64,000 nucleotides of DNA from an uncultured Lachnospiraceae bacterium (lineage in GTDB: Bacteria > Bacillota > Clostridia > Lachnospirales > Lachnospiraceae): positions 41,913-105,912 of the forward strand of contig CAMRSM010000012.1 in the NCBI GenBank assembly GCA_947053345.1, given 5' to 3'. The translations under genes and the position numbers were made by a program. Numbering within the stretch: the stretch's first letter is position 1; each line of letters starts with the position of its first letter. Below the pieces are notes generated by a model. The model did no database searches, was not told the DNA's origin, and was given only the letters and a program-made list of their open reading frames with translations. Shown piece by piece: positions 17,492 through 26,598 of this stretch.

Positions 17492-18253
17492 CTATAATAC
17501 TTCAACCAGCTTTTTGCAAAGCTGCACAAGGTCATAGCGGATTCCCTCCCTGCTGCGCCAGCCTCTATCACTCCACTCGTCCTGCGAAACATCGTCCCCG
17601 CCATAGATCAATGCCCCGTATTCGAAACCTCTGAATTGTGAAACAGCAATACACCCTGCCTGTTCCATTTCCACAATCTTTGCCCCCTCTTCTTTTCTCC
17701 GTGCTATTTTGTCAGCAGTTTCTCTAAATATGGCATCTGTAGTCCAGGTCAACCCCCGGGTGTACGAAATCGAATTATTATTTAAATACTGTATGATTTT
17801 TTCGGTGGTTTTGGGATTTGTATAGATATATCTTGAAGGTGCTATGTAATGATATGAAAACCCTTCATCTCTAACTGCTCCATCCACCACAAGGATCTGA
17901 CCCACTTCAATATTTTTATCGAGAACTCCACCGCCGCCACAGAACATAACCTTAGTAATACCCATGGCGTTAAATAAATCCAAATTTCCTGCGCAGGCAG
18001 GGCATCCTACCTGTCCCAATGTAATCAGAATATCATCATCTAAAAAGCGATAGATTAAGACAGGGTTCTCGCCGCCAATCGTTCTTTCAAGCGTAATCTT
18101 ACCCTCGTTTGCTAACTTGTTCACAACCTCAGGAAAAAAAGTAATCACTAACTTGTCCGTTTCAAAAGATTGGTCTACAAAGGCTGTCGGATTTAATTTT
18201 GCATCTTTGTTATCATCAAATTCGAATATTGGATATTTGTTTTCTGTAATCAT
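17492..18253 (-). CDS. Nucleoside phosphorylase
   Basis: A 253-residue PNP/UDP-phosphorylase family protein that would split nucleosides with phosphate. The hallmark strands are ITLGQVGCPA, VMFCGGGGVLD and ILVVDGAVRDEGFSYHY; VEMEQAGCIAVSQFRG near the C-terminus is the conserved Met-Glu ribose-binding segment, followed by GGDDVSQDEW. ATG at 18253 is preferred because it follows an AAGGGGGG tract and starts the conserved core. Base versus substrate preference is not clear. Confidence 0.88.
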   Translation of the reverse strand: MITENKYPIFEFDDNKDAKLNPTAFVDQSFETDKLVITFFPEVVNKLANEGKITLERTIGGENPVLIYRFLDDDILITLGQVGCPACAGNLDLFNAMGITKVMFCGGGGVLDKNIEVGQILVVDGAVRDEGFSYHYIAPSRYIYTNPKTTEKIIQYLNNNSISYTRGLTWTTDAIFRETADKIARRKEEGAKIVEMEQAGCIAVSQFRGFEYGALIYGGDDVSQDEWSDRGWRSREGIRYDLVQLCKKLVEVL

Positions 18254-18432
18254 AGTATCTGTTCCCCCCTTCATAAATTTGAAATTCCAGTTTCTATCCA
18301 TGATTATACCACTTCCATTTCTAATTTGCCACTTTAAAGTGTGGGGCATAGCAACCACCATGCCCCTTTTCACCACATTCACAGATAACAGAAATACTTT
18401 GTTTTCAGACAGATATTATCCTCTATCTTTTC

Positions 18433-19872
18433 CTAACACATCTTTCGAATGTACTTCACCCGCCGGAAAATCAGACACACTGCCACGCCCGCGATTCCTG
18501 CCACAAAAAACAGCAATGCCGCTCCCGAACCTTTTCCGCTGCCAAACAGAACTGTCAAAATGCCTCCCTGCGGCGCTGCCTCCATCAGCGGTTCAAAAAC
18601 CTGATCCACCAGCAACCCACCGCACAGATATCCGAGCGGGATTGTAAAAAATTGAAGTGTATTTCTTACCGAATACACGCGCCCCTGCATTTGAGCCGGA
18701 ATCCTCGTTCGGAAAATCACATCCATGTTCGCATTCATAAACGGAATAAACAGCCACCCAAGGATTGCCCCGACACACCAGACCAGAGGACTTTTACCAA
18801 ATGCAAGCATAAAGTTTTCCGTGCTCATCGAAAACAGCAGGCAGTTGCAGATCACCCGGACTCTGTTTTTTGGCGCGGGAAGCAGGGTTACAATCACGCT
18901 CCCCGCAAGTGTCGCAACTCCCACGCAGGTATTGACCGCTCCAAGCACCTTCTCATTCTCCATCGACAAAACCATTGCCGGCAGCGCTGCCTCATAGACC
19001 GAGGCAACAAAATTGATTGCCGCCAAAAACAGCATCAGCCACAAAATCCCCTTGTTTGCCCTGAGATAATCGATCCCTTCCTTTGCTGTTTGCAGGATAT
19101 TATTTCTTCCGTCGCTCTTTACAGTTTTACATGCAGTGTCATTTTTTTCGTTGTTCTTCGCAGCTCCGCCTGCTATATCTTTATTTCCATCCGTCTTTGC
19201 AGTTCCGCCTGCCTTATCATTTTCATCCGGCATCCACAAAACCGCCGCAGGTTCTGCTTCCGTTTCCGCCAACAAGGAGCCAGGCTTTTGCAGTTCCGGA
19301 ATCCGGATAAAAAACAGCAGCGACAGAAACGCCGCCAGAAAGGTAAGCAGGTCGATGGCAATCACCGCCTCAATCCCCGCAAATGCAACCACTGCCGAGG
19401 CAAATACCGGGGTCAGTATCGTCACCATCGAGTTGGAAAACGACCGCATCCCGCTTGTCTTCTGATAGTATTTCTCCGGCGTTAAGAGCGTAACCGCCAC
19501 ATCCGAAGCTGGCTGCTGGATGGTATTCATCAGCCCGTTTAACGCATTTAAGATGTACAGATGCCATACCCTTATGCTGTCCGTTTTCAAAAGCACAAAC
19601 ACCATGACCGTACACAGTGCCGCAAAGCTGTCGCAGACCAGCATAATAACCTTTTTATTCCAACGGTCGCTGACCGCACCTGCAAAAATGCTTAATAAAA
19701 TATATGGCGCATACGAGCAAATAGTCAATAATGCCGTTGTAAACGCCGAACCGCTCCCCTGATATACCCAGATTACAAGCGCAAAACCCGTCATTGCACT
19801 GCCAAGTGCAGAAAGCGACTGGGTAAGCCAGAGAATAATAAACTGTTTCAATTCCTTTAATGTATTTTTCAT
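18433..19872 (-). CDS. MefA-like MFS efflux transporter
   Basis: A 479-residue, 12-helix drug:H+ antiporter of the DHA3 family, which includes macrolide pump Mef(A). The N-terminal half has AGAVSDRWNKK, the loop 2-3 motif. The central cytoplasmic loop is expanded by three 13-residue tandem repeats (GGTAKTDGNKD, GGAAKNNEKND, CKTVKSDGRNN). AAGGAG lies 9 nt before the ATG at 19872; an upstream extension to 19965 runs through a dispersed repeat and is rejected. The leader with peptide and alternative hairpins suggests attenuation. The transported compound is unknown. Confidence 0.87.
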   Translation of the reverse strand: MKNTLKELKQFIILWLTQSLSALGSAMTGFALVIWVYQGSGSAFTTALLTICSYAPYILLSIFAGAVSDRWNKKVIMLVCDSFAALCTVMVFVLLKTDSIRVWHLYILNALNGLMNTIQQPASDVAVTLLTPEKYYQKTSGMRSFSNSMVTILTPVFASAVVAFAGIEAVIAIDLLTFLAAFLSLLFFIRIPELQKPGSLLAETEAEPAAVLWMPDENDKAGGTAKTDGNKDIAGGAAKNNEKNDTACKTVKSDGRNNILQTAKEGIDYLRANKGILWLMLFLAAINFVASVYEAALPAMVLSMENEKVLGAVNTCVGVATLAGSVIVTLLPAPKNRVRVICNCLLFSMSTENFMLAFGKSPLVWCVGAILGWLFIPFMNANMDVIFRTRIPAQMQGRVYSVRNTLQFFTIPLGYLCGGLLVDQVFEPLMEAAPQGGILTVLFGSGKGSGAALLFFVAGIAGVAVCLIFRRVKYIRKMC

Positions 19873-19920
19873 AATGCCTTGCTCCTTTTTATTTTGAGAC
19901 ATACCAACGCCGGATAGAGC

Positions 19921-19983
19921 AAAACCCATGCTGCTCTCGCCCGTCAGATAGGGCTTGTACGCCACATAATCGACAGGTTAAAT
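19921..19983 (-). repeat. Dispersed 70-bp repeat, divergent copy 1
   Basis: Shares ATGCTGCTCTCGC with copies at 20246, 28371 and 38532, and a GACAGGTTAAAT end. The middle is diverged (GCTTGTACGCCACATAAT). It lies between the attenuator and the MFS start codon. Confidence 0.6.
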
Positions 19984-20007
19984 CCGACGTTTACACCATG
20001 CTTCTAC

Positions 20008-20123
20008 AAAAAATGCAAGGCATGACGGAAATCAGAATACTGCACAGTTAAAAATAACTCACTTCCATGTGCTGTATACTTACACCTTACGCTTCATGCA
20101 ATCCGTCATTCCCTGCATGAAGC
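20008..20123 (-). terminator. Attenuator with alternative hairpins upstream of the MFS gene
   Basis: On the minus strand, GCTTCATGCA (20114-20123) pairs perfectly with TGCATGAAGC (20091-20100) across a 13-nt loop. The loop and one arm (20102-20118) can instead pair, 15 of 17 bases, with 20013-20029, which is followed by six T (20008-20013). The second form resembles an intrinsic terminator with a long internally paired loop, and the first would compete with it. Attenuation is inferred from these two mutually exclusive pairings. Confidence 0.55.
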
Positions 20124-20144
20124 CACTGCAATACAAAGTTTCAT
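20106..20144 (-). CDS. Leader peptide MKLCIAVASCRE
   Basis: A 12-codon frame with AAGGAG 8 nt before its ATG. Its last codons lie inside both alternative hairpin arms, so a ribosome translating or stalled here would alter folding. This is the arrangement of antibiotic-inducible leader peptides such as those of erm and mef-type genes; the inducing signal is unknown. Confidence 0.55.
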   Translation of the reverse strand: MKLCIAVASCRE

Positions 20145-20209
20145 TTACTTTACTCCTTTTATTTTATTCCGTCTAAATTGTCTGATTCTGAATCACCACA
20201 TCTTCTGCA

Positions 20210-20238
20210 ATCTTATTAAACCAGCACCTTTCTGTTAA
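20210..20238 (-). promoter_or_regulatory. Candidate promoter of the MFS leader
   Basis: TTAACA (20233-20238) and TAAGAT (20210-20215), spaced 17 bp, match sigma-A consensus at five and four of six positions. It would start about 60 nt before the leader peptide. Confidence 0.5.
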
Positions 20239-20245
20239 AGATAAT

Positions 20246-20315
20246 TATATCTCTATGCTGCTCTCGCATGTCCGATGGGACTTATCCCCCACCTGGCACA
20301 ATTGATAGGTTGAAC
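20246..20315 (-). repeat. Dispersed 70-bp repeat, copy 2
   Basis: Matches copies 3 and 4 along 70 bp: a TATGCTGCTCTCGC block, then CTTATCCCCCACCTGGCACA and ATTGATAGGTTGAAC. It lies downstream of the DUF3237 gene and upstream of the MFS leader promoter. Confidence 0.8.
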
Positions 20316-20374
20316 CGAACAATTAAAAACATACCACAATCCAGACCCGTTACGCACCGGCACCACCAAAAGAA

Positions 20375-20776
20375 TTATATGCCCTCATCTTTACATATAT
20401 GTACTTCCACCACTTCTCCCTGCCCGGAAATATATCCTATAAGAGGCGTGGTTTCCAGCCATTTCAAACATTCGCTATCAGTATAGATAAGCGGTTTTGT
20501 GTGGATTGCCCCAGTTTTATCCGCCGCGCCGTTATTTTCAATAAAAAGTTTGCAGCTTTTGCCCGCACTGTCCTCCCCCTCAAGGATATACCTAGCAGAT
20601 AATGTAAAGCCATCCACCCCTGCCTTCTGACAGTCCACCGCTCCCGGCAGGATCTTCCCCTTGAAATTTTCCCCCTGTGCATAACCTGAAAAAAGAAGCA
20701 TTGTCGCACTGCCGGTCTGCCCTTTAACGGAAAGCGCCTGCTCCACCCGGACAAATACTGTGATAATCTCCTGCAT
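20375..20776 (-). CDS. DUF3237 family protein
   Basis: A 133-residue protein whose pattern (GKILPGAVDCQKAG, DGFTLSARYILEGEDSAG, KLFIENNG) fits the DUF3237 barrel family. Biochemistry of that family is unknown. No signal peptide. AAGGGAG precedes the ATG. It is followed by a dispersed repeat rather than another gene. Confidence 0.7.
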   Translation of the reverse strand: MQEIITVFVRVEQALSVKGQTGSATMLLFSGYAQGENFKGKILPGAVDCQKAGVDGFTLSARYILEGEDSAGKSCKLFIENNGAADKTGAIHTKPLIYTDSECLKWLETTPLIGYISGQGEVVEVHICKDEGI

Positions 20777-20864
20777 TTATTATCTCCCTTCAAAAATTAA
20801 CCACAACAATAGTTGATGTATTTACTATTTTTAATCCTGCAAATCGGAGCATTTTGCTGTAATC

Positions 20865-21629
20865 CTAGCTCTCCGTCCTTTTTACACTATTTTGGCGAAC
20901 AAACTCCAGCGTAAGTTCTGCCATCCTGCGGTTTCCTTCCTCGGAAAACCCATGCCCCTCTCCTTTAAAAATATACAGTTCCATATCCTTATAAACTGTC
21001 TTCAGCCGCTCCATATAATCGAGCGAAACAATCGGGTCGTCTTCCCCATAAATTACCCGCACACTGCGCCCATACCCGCCAATCTGCTGATAAACATCAA
21101 ATCCCCTAAGCGTTGCAAAGAATTTCTTTCCGAGGTTCATCCCCCATAACTCCTGTACCGCTGGAATATCTTTTTCCTCAGGAAATCTTTTATTCCAATT
21201 ATCGGCAATGCACATCGCAGGGAACAAAAGGAGCAGTCCCCGGACATCGTCCTTCGCCTCCTCCGCGGCAAGCGCGGAAACCAGACCACCCTGGCTGCCT
21301 CCGAACAGAAAGATATTTTTCTCATCCACCGCGCCGTTTTCCTTCATGAACCGGAGCACACAGTGCAGATCCTCCTTCTCCGTAAAAATGGTCATGTCCG
21401 TGGTTGCCATACTGCTGCGGGAATTCACGGACCCTCCGCAGAAATCATAACAGAATGCCGCCACTCCATGCTCCGCCAGATGCTCCCCCAGCCACTCAAA
21501 ATCCCTTCCCGAACCGTTGTAGCCGTGGCTGAAAATTACTGCCGGATATTTTCCCGCCTCCTCCGGCTCAATCAGCACTCCATACAGTTCCCGCCCATTT
21601 TCGGGCAGCCTCACTTCCGTCTTTTTCAT
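20865..21629 (-). CDS. Alpha/beta hydrolase
   Basis: A 254-residue serine hydrolase of the dienelactone hydrolase/S9-like group. The nucleophile elbow is GGSQGG with Ser112, the acid is Asp198 in GEDDPIV, and the base is His226 in GEGHGF. FSHGYNGSG forms the oxyanion strand. It is cytosolic, probably an esterase or peptidase; the substrate is unknown. AAGGAAGG precedes the ATG. Confidence 0.88.
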   Translation of the reverse strand: MKKTEVRLPENGRELYGVLIEPEEAGKYPAVIFSHGYNGSGRDFEWLGEHLAEHGVAAFCYDFCGGSVNSRSSMATTDMTIFTEKEDLHCVLRFMKENGAVDEKNIFLFGGSQGGLVSALAAEEAKDDVRGLLLLFPAMCIADNWNKRFPEEKDIPAVQELWGMNLGKKFFATLRGFDVYQQIGGYGRSVRVIYGEDDPIVSLDYMERLKTVYKDMELYIFKGEGHGFSEEGNRRMAELTLEFVRQNSVKRTES

Positions 21630-21760
21630 TGTAATACCTTCCTTCCCGCAGCCGGGTATGCCTCCGGCCGCTTATTTTTTCATGCTAAATTTTATGAGAT
21701 CTTTTTTCAATCCTTTTTTGTGAAATCCCTATTTCCGTTCCGGACCTTCCAGTTCCCTTT

Positions 21761-22270
21761 TTAATGGGAACCCGCCCTCTTAGGAAAACCGTTTTCCTCA
21801 GATAAGAAACATTCCACAGCCAGCCGAATCCCTCTGCAGAATTCCCCGAATTCGGAAATATTCTTCCGCATCGGAATATGTACAAAAACCATTTTCATAT
21901 CCATCCGGTTTTCGCGGATATTTTTCAAACCGCTCCAATACAGATGATTGCAAAACGAAGTTCCCGCATTTTGCGAAATCCTTATCTCCATCCCGCCCTT
22001 CCGGAAAGCACCCGCAAGTCTCTCACAGTCAAATTCCGTTTCCAGGGCATCCGACGCATTTCTTGCCGTCGTCTCAATATAAACTTTATCCCGGATGTTC
22101 GGTTTCTGCCCGAAGCTGAATATAAAATGATATTTTCCGGATGAAATCTCCCGGCTCAGCAGCTCCGCGTCCTTCCTCTTATCATTGGGAAGAACCAGTC
22201 CCTGCCATCCGGTCTCCTGCAGCAAAAGTTCCGAGGAGGTTCCACGGAACGCAGTAAATAAAAGATTCAT
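21761..22270 (-). CDS. Pyroglutamyl-peptidase-like (C15) protein
   Basis: A 169-residue protein resembling cysteine peptidase family C15, which removes N-terminal pyroglutamate. The catalytic triad is visible as Glu66 (YIETTARN), Cys107 (NAGTSFCNHLYW) and His131 (FVHIP). It is shorter than typical Pcp (about 215 residues), mainly in the N-terminal half. The ATG directly follows the TGA of the MBL-fold gene, indicating translational coupling. Confidence 0.75.
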   Translation of the reverse strand: MNLLFTAFRGTSSELLLQETGWQGLVLPNDKRKDAELLSREISSGKYHFIFSFGQKPNIRDKVYIETTARNASDALETEFDCERLAGAFRKGGMEIRISQNAGTSFCNHLYWSGLKNIRENRMDMKMVFVHIPMRKNISEFGEFCRGIRLAVECFLSEENGFPKRAGSH

Positions 22271-23074
22271 TCACGCCTCCCCGATGGTGAGCGTTTCGCC
22301 GCACGAAAGATAATTCATGTCCGTCACCCGGCTGCGCAAATATTCATACGCACGCTTCCCCGTACAATGGCATGTGTAAAAATGCATCCCCGGATACTTT
22401 TCCAGCTCTGCGGCAATGTCCCCGAGCAGGGTTTCCGGAACCATCTTCCCCAAAACGGGATTCATCAGGTGATATCCGCCAATGCAATATCCCGGCTTTT
22501 CATCCTTTACCTTCTCAAGTATATTTACAACCCCTGCATGGCCGCAGCCCATGATCAGCACTTTCTCCTTTTCCGAAATCAGCAGATTATGCTCATGCAG
22601 GAAATCATCACGCCCGTTTTTTGAAAAAAGCTTAACGTTTGCCGGCGAAAAACATTTTCCCGTCTCCGGAACTACGAACAGCTGCAGCTCCTCATCCACA
22701 GTATAATCTCCGTCGAGCAGCACAACCTGCCCGCTCTCCTTCCATTTGCCGTCCAGCCCGACCGGAATGGAAAAGCACAGAAATTTTGAATAGTGCGGGT
22801 CAAATGCTTTCCGCTGCACGTAAATCTTCGCTTTGTGGTTAATCTCCAAAAAATGCCCCAGTGCCCCGCCATGATCCATATGTCCATGCGAGATCACCAC
22901 CGTATCCACTTCTTCCAGGCGGATGCCCTTTTTCCGCGCATTTTCGAACAAGATACGGTCAGGTCCTAAATCAAACAGGAGCTTGTGCTTTTTTGTTTCT
23001 ATGTACAGGGACAATCCATGTGTTGGCTTTAGATCGCAATTTGATTGGTTTTCCACTAAAGTAGTAATCTTCAT
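22271..23074 (-). CDS. MBL-fold metallohydrolase
   Basis: A 267-residue metallo-beta-lactamase-fold protein of the group annotated as dihydropterin/DHPPP synthase-like. The metal motif SHGHMDHGG supplies His63, His65, Asp67 and His68; further ligands are in GCGHAG and YTCHCTG. The ATG at 23074 begins the conserved MKITTLVEN strand. It is followed without gap by the C15-like gene. The natural substrate is not predictable. Confidence 0.87.
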   Translation of the reverse strand: MKITTLVENQSNCDLKPTHGLSLYIETKKHKLLFDLGPDRILFENARKKGIRLEEVDTVVISHGHMDHGGALGHFLEINHKAKIYVQRKAFDPHYSKFLCFSIPVGLDGKWKESGQVVLLDGDYTVDEELQLFVVPETGKCFSPANVKLFSKNGRDDFLHEHNLLISEKEKVLIMGCGHAGVVNILEKVKDEKPGYCIGGYHLMNPVLGKMVPETLLGDIAAELEKYPGMHFYTCHCTGKRAYEYLRSRVTDMNYLSCGETLTIGEA

Positions 23075-23256
23075 TTCTATACCCCATTGCATACCGCGAG
23101 CCCGTCGCGATACTGCTTCCATAAGAAGTTTGAATGTCTACTTTCAAACTTGACATCTCCAGTATCTTACTTTGACACTGCAATACGATTTACCGCATTA
23201 TCACTCCCTCAGGCTTTTTTTGAAGCCGTCAGGTACTGCCCTTCCTTACAGCACCC

Positions 23257-23706
23257 TCACAGCTCAAGCCACTTGATAAACGCCGTTTTATCCGCACTGT
23301 TGTAACCCGCATTCCGGTAAAAATTCAGTGTACTCTCCTGTTTGGAACCGGTCAGTAACATCATTTTGTAACAGTGCGCCCTTCTGGCAATTTCCTCTGC
23401 ATAATGGAGGCATTTTGTCGCATACCCTCTGCCCCGGTAATCCCCATGTGTCACCACATTTTCCACAAAGGCATATGGGCGGACATTCCGCGTCAGGTTC
23501 GGGATGATCACGCAGACGCAGGAGGAAACAATCTTCCCCTCCACCTCGCAGACGATCAAATGATGGTTCTCATCTTCCATAATCTGTTTCCATGTCGTCT
23601 TTAGCCGGTCATTATCCTCCGGGATTTCCTTTTCATGTAAAAACAGATATAACTCAAGGATTTCCGAAAGTTCCTCTGTGCAGGCTCCCCTCACCACCGG
23701 GGGCAT
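23257..23706 (-). CDS. GNAT acetyltransferase
   Basis: A 149-residue GNAT with FVENVVTHGDYRGRGYATKCL as the acetyl-CoA loop and LNFYRNAGY near the end. The frame stays open upstream to 23892, encoding a Lys/Gly/Glu-rich low-complexity stretch; I place the start at 23706, where GGAGGAAGG precedes an ATG and the family core begins. If the longer form is translated it carries a 62-residue basic tail. Confidence 0.83.
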   Translation of the reverse strand: MPPVVRGACTEELSEILELYLFLHEKEIPEDNDRLKTTWKQIMEDENHHLIVCEVEGKIVSSCVCVIIPNLTRNVRPYAFVENVVTHGDYRGRGYATKCLHYAEEIARRAHCYKMMLLTGSKQESTLNFYRNAGYNSADKTAFIKWLEL

Positions 23707-23943
23707 GTTCCTTCCTTCCTCCATATTTTTCCCGCCTGCGGGCATCATCACCGCCCTTTCCTTTCCACCATGCTTCTTGTGCGCACCATCCCTCCCGGAA
23801 TATTTCTCTTCCATATCTTCCCCTCCAATCTGCTTCTTCCCTGCATCGTTCTCCCCTGCACGCTCCCTTTCCACATCTTCCTGCCCGCCCAAAAATAACG
23901 CTGTCCGTACGCCGCTTTCTTCTTTGCCTGTAAAAACACAAAA

Positions 23944-24489
23944 TCAACTCCCCGTTACTTCCAGACTGCATTCCATCTGACAATCATAAGGCTCCGCCTC
24001 GACATGCTTCTGATTGTACTCCTGCGCCTCGACGCACCCCATCGCCCTGTAAAATGCCTGGGTTTCGACCGCGGAATGCGCCGAAATATAGAGTTTTTTC
24101 GCGCCCCTCACCCGCGCCCATTCCTTTGCCGCACAAAAAAGCACCTTTCCAATGCCCTGCCCGCGCATATCCTCCGACACATGGATGCAGGACAGATCAA
24201 GATATCCCTGCTCCCCGCCAAACGGCTCCGCTTCAACCGATGCAAACGCTTTCAAGCTGCCGTCTGCAAACGCGGCGTATACAAAGCCGCCCGTGGACAA
24301 CGTGTTTTTCAGACAGGAAACCAGCGTCCGGTAATCCTCCTCCGACCAGTCGTCAATAAACGGATCGTCCTTAACCACCCACTCGCCGTCCTGCCTCCGC
24401 AAGCATTTTATAACCTTCTGATGCCGTATAAAATCCCGGAACAATTCCCGGTTGATTTCCTCTAAATTTAATTCTCTATACTCAACCAT
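23944..24489 (-). CDS. GNAT acetyltransferase
   Basis: A 181-residue GNAT enzyme. CIHVSEDMRGQGIGKVLFCAA is the acetyl-CoA motif, and AFYRAMGCVEAQEYN the C-terminal hallmark; the following HVEAEPYDCQMEC matches a subgroup of bacterial GNATs of unknown substrate. GAGGAAAG precedes the ATG. The 265 bp upstream are AT-rich with no gene. Confidence 0.88.
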   Translation of the reverse strand: MVEYRELNLEEINRELFRDFIRHQKVIKCLRRQDGEWVVKDDPFIDDWSEEDYRTLVSCLKNTLSTGGFVYAAFADGSLKAFASVEAEPFGGEQGYLDLSCIHVSEDMRGQGIGKVLFCAAKEWARVRGAKKLYISAHSAVETQAFYRAMGCVEAQEYNQKHVEAEPYDCQMECSLEVTGS

Positions 24490-24755
24490 CGTTTCTTTCC
24501 TCCTCCGCTCTTAATTCAAACATTTCCCCATCCAATGATTTTCCCTCCTCCCATGACACCCCTTAAAACGCGCCAAAATATTCCATAATATAACAAAACA
24601 TGTCAAGTTATCCTATCAAATCATCCTACAAAGGTAAAAATCCACCCAATTTCCGGCAGAGTTTCGTGTATATTTTTTGTAATATTGCATTTTTATTTCT
24701 ATTTATCCAAATTTTTCCAAGTTAATAAATTTTAAAGACAGGTCAAGACAGGATT

Positions 24756-25829
24756 TCACCTTAAATAGTCTGCCCCCAGCGGATCAAGCACTTCCGGATT
24801 CAACGACACCCAGGCCACTGCAAAGGCTATCAAAGACACGGACAAGTCCCCCGGATCTCTCCCATCCCGCAAAAGTTTTACGGTTTTCTCCGCCTGCGCA
24901 ATATCCTCGTCTTTCAGCGGATTTCCAAGACGGAGATACTCCGGGAATATGCGGAGCATTTTTCGAAAATCGCCGTCCCAGTTCATTCCGCCATTCCCCA
25001 TAATCTCATGGTTCACCTTCCCTGCAATCCGAATCACCTCGCCCTGGGCGGTCTGCGCCTTCCCCTTAGGCGGAACAAGATAATCCCAAAGCCAGTGAAA
25101 TGCTTTACTCCCGGAATTTTCCGGCACGCAGATCGGTGATACACCGTCATGGAATATCTTTTCTTCCACTGGTTTCACATCAAATATTCGATAGAGTTTT
25201 TCCAAATTTTCTGTCTGGCAGCACAAAAACTCCATATCTTCGATTCCCCTCTTCACCCTCTGAAAATGTTCTGCCGATTTCAGCAGAAATTCGCGGGCGC
25301 GGTCTGTAATCTCAGCTCCATGCCCCAAAAGAATTTCCGTGATTTCCAGGAGTTCTTTATACGGCAAACGGGCTTGGTCAAGTGTCTTTTCCAATGGGGT
25401 CAAATATCCCGGCCAATCAATTCTGCCGGATTTCCTGTCGACGGAAACCCCGGCATCCAGCAAGGCGTTCACCGCATTGGTACGCCCATACATAGCCGCA
25501 ATATGCAGTATTGTAACACCAAAATCATTTGCCACATCCACGTCAGCACCCAGATCAATTAAAAGCTGCACATCCCCGTTCCAGGTGGAAGCATGATGGA
25601 AAATGGGCGTTTTCCCGTAATAATCTTTAAAATTGATATCCGCCCCCTGCTCCTTTGCCCAAAAGGCAAATTCCCTTGGCAGAGGTGACATGGAAAAAAT
25701 ATTGGAGCCGTATTTCCCCGTTACCGCATTGGGCTCACACCGCAAAAACTGCTCCTTTGCCGCAGTGATATCCCCATTTTCCAAAAGTGCGCGCATTTCC
25801 TTTGGAAGTGTTTTACGCTTCTTTGCCAT
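24756..25829 (-). CDS. Ankyrin-repeat protein
   Basis: A 357-residue cytosolic protein with ankyrin repeats in the N-terminal half (GADINFKDYYGKTPIFHHA, LIDLGADVDVANDFGVTILH, LLDAGVSVDRKSGR), which mediate protein binding. The C-terminal half (from about 200) is unrecognised. AGGAGG precedes the ATG at 25829; the extra upstream codons are rejected. No toxin or effector motif is evident. Confidence 0.8.
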   Translation of the reverse strand: MAKKRKTLPKEMRALLENGDITAAKEQFLRCEPNAVTGKYGSNIFSMSPLPREFAFWAKEQGADINFKDYYGKTPIFHHASTWNGDVQLLIDLGADVDVANDFGVTILHIAAMYGRTNAVNALLDAGVSVDRKSGRIDWPGYLTPLEKTLDQARLPYKELLEITEILLGHGAEITDRAREFLLKSAEHFQRVKRGIEDMEFLCCQTENLEKLYRIFDVKPVEEKIFHDGVSPICVPENSGSKAFHWLWDYLVPPKGKAQTAQGEVIRIAGKVNHEIMGNGGMNWDGDFRKMLRIFPEYLRLGNPLKDEDIAQAEKTVKLLRDGRDPGDLSVSLIAFAVAWVSLNPEVLDPLGADYLR

Positions 25830-26041
25830 ACTCCCTCCTGAATCCCAGATAAAACCTTTTTTCGTTTCTGCTAAATAGAGGTTTTCTATTTCTATATACA
25901 AAAAAACTGACAATCCTGATTTTTCTATTCTATAAATCCAAAACTGACAATCCCAATACTTACGGCCGCATTATTGCATCTGAAAAAATAAGCGGAAATT
26001 CTGATTATAATCCGTTCCTGCAAAATATTTTGACAAACTCC

Positions 26042-26563
26042 TCATACCTCCATCTCATACAACGCCATCGAATTTCCGTTCTCATAATCTATAATATCAA
26101 CAATCTTAAATCCGGCATTCAGATAGATCTTTCGGATTTTTCTCTCATCCAGCCCCACATCCAGCCGGATATACCGGATTCCTTTTTCCATGCAGGGCCT
26201 GCGAACCGCCGCGACGATGCTTTTTGTCATTCCACAGTGCGCAAATTCCCTGCGCACGCAAAGCTTGTGGATATAAGCTGCCGCGTACTCCGGCTCATCC
26301 GGCCAGTATTCCGAATCGCTCCATTGCAGGATAAACGCGCATACGATTCTCCCCCGGAGCATCCCAATAAAAAAGTTCTCCGGTTTTGCCTCGTCGGATA
26401 CCAGTTCATCCCTTGTCAGCCATTCCTGCGGCCAGACCCGAAACCCCGCCCCGCGTGCCCATTCGGCGACTTCCTGCATTACGCGGATGGCATCCTCCAT
26501 TTTATCAGGCACAATTTCTATGGAGTCCACACTGGTTTCTGTTTTTACAGAATATGCTTCCAT
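26042..26563 (-). CDS. GNAT acetyltransferase
   Basis: A 173-residue GNAT. The motif region is KLCVRREFAHCGMTKSIVAAV; the usual RxxGxG/A loop is weakened to EFAHCGMT, so activity could be altered. LNAGFKIVDIIDYEN marks the C-terminal strand. The ATG at 26563 follows AGGGGGA. It lies close after the following unrecognised gene and both may share a transcript. Confidence 0.78.
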   Translation of the reverse strand: MEAYSVKTETSVDSIEIVPDKMEDAIRVMQEVAEWARGAGFRVWPQEWLTRDELVSDEAKPENFFIGMLRGRIVCAFILQWSDSEYWPDEPEYAAAYIHKLCVRREFAHCGMTKSIVAAVRRPCMEKGIRYIRLDVGLDERKIRKIYLNAGFKIVDIIDYENGNSMALYEMEV

Positions 26564-26598
26564 ACATCCCCCTGTTTTCCGATAGCGGATTGCCGGTA

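Noticed and set aside
18433..19965. MFS gene starting at 19965
   Set aside because: The added 31 codons run through a dispersed repeat; AAGGAG and the family N-terminus support the ATG at 19872.
23706..23892. Longer start for the GNAT gene
   Set aside because: The 62 extra residues are low complexity and no better ribosome site is found; kept only as an alternative.
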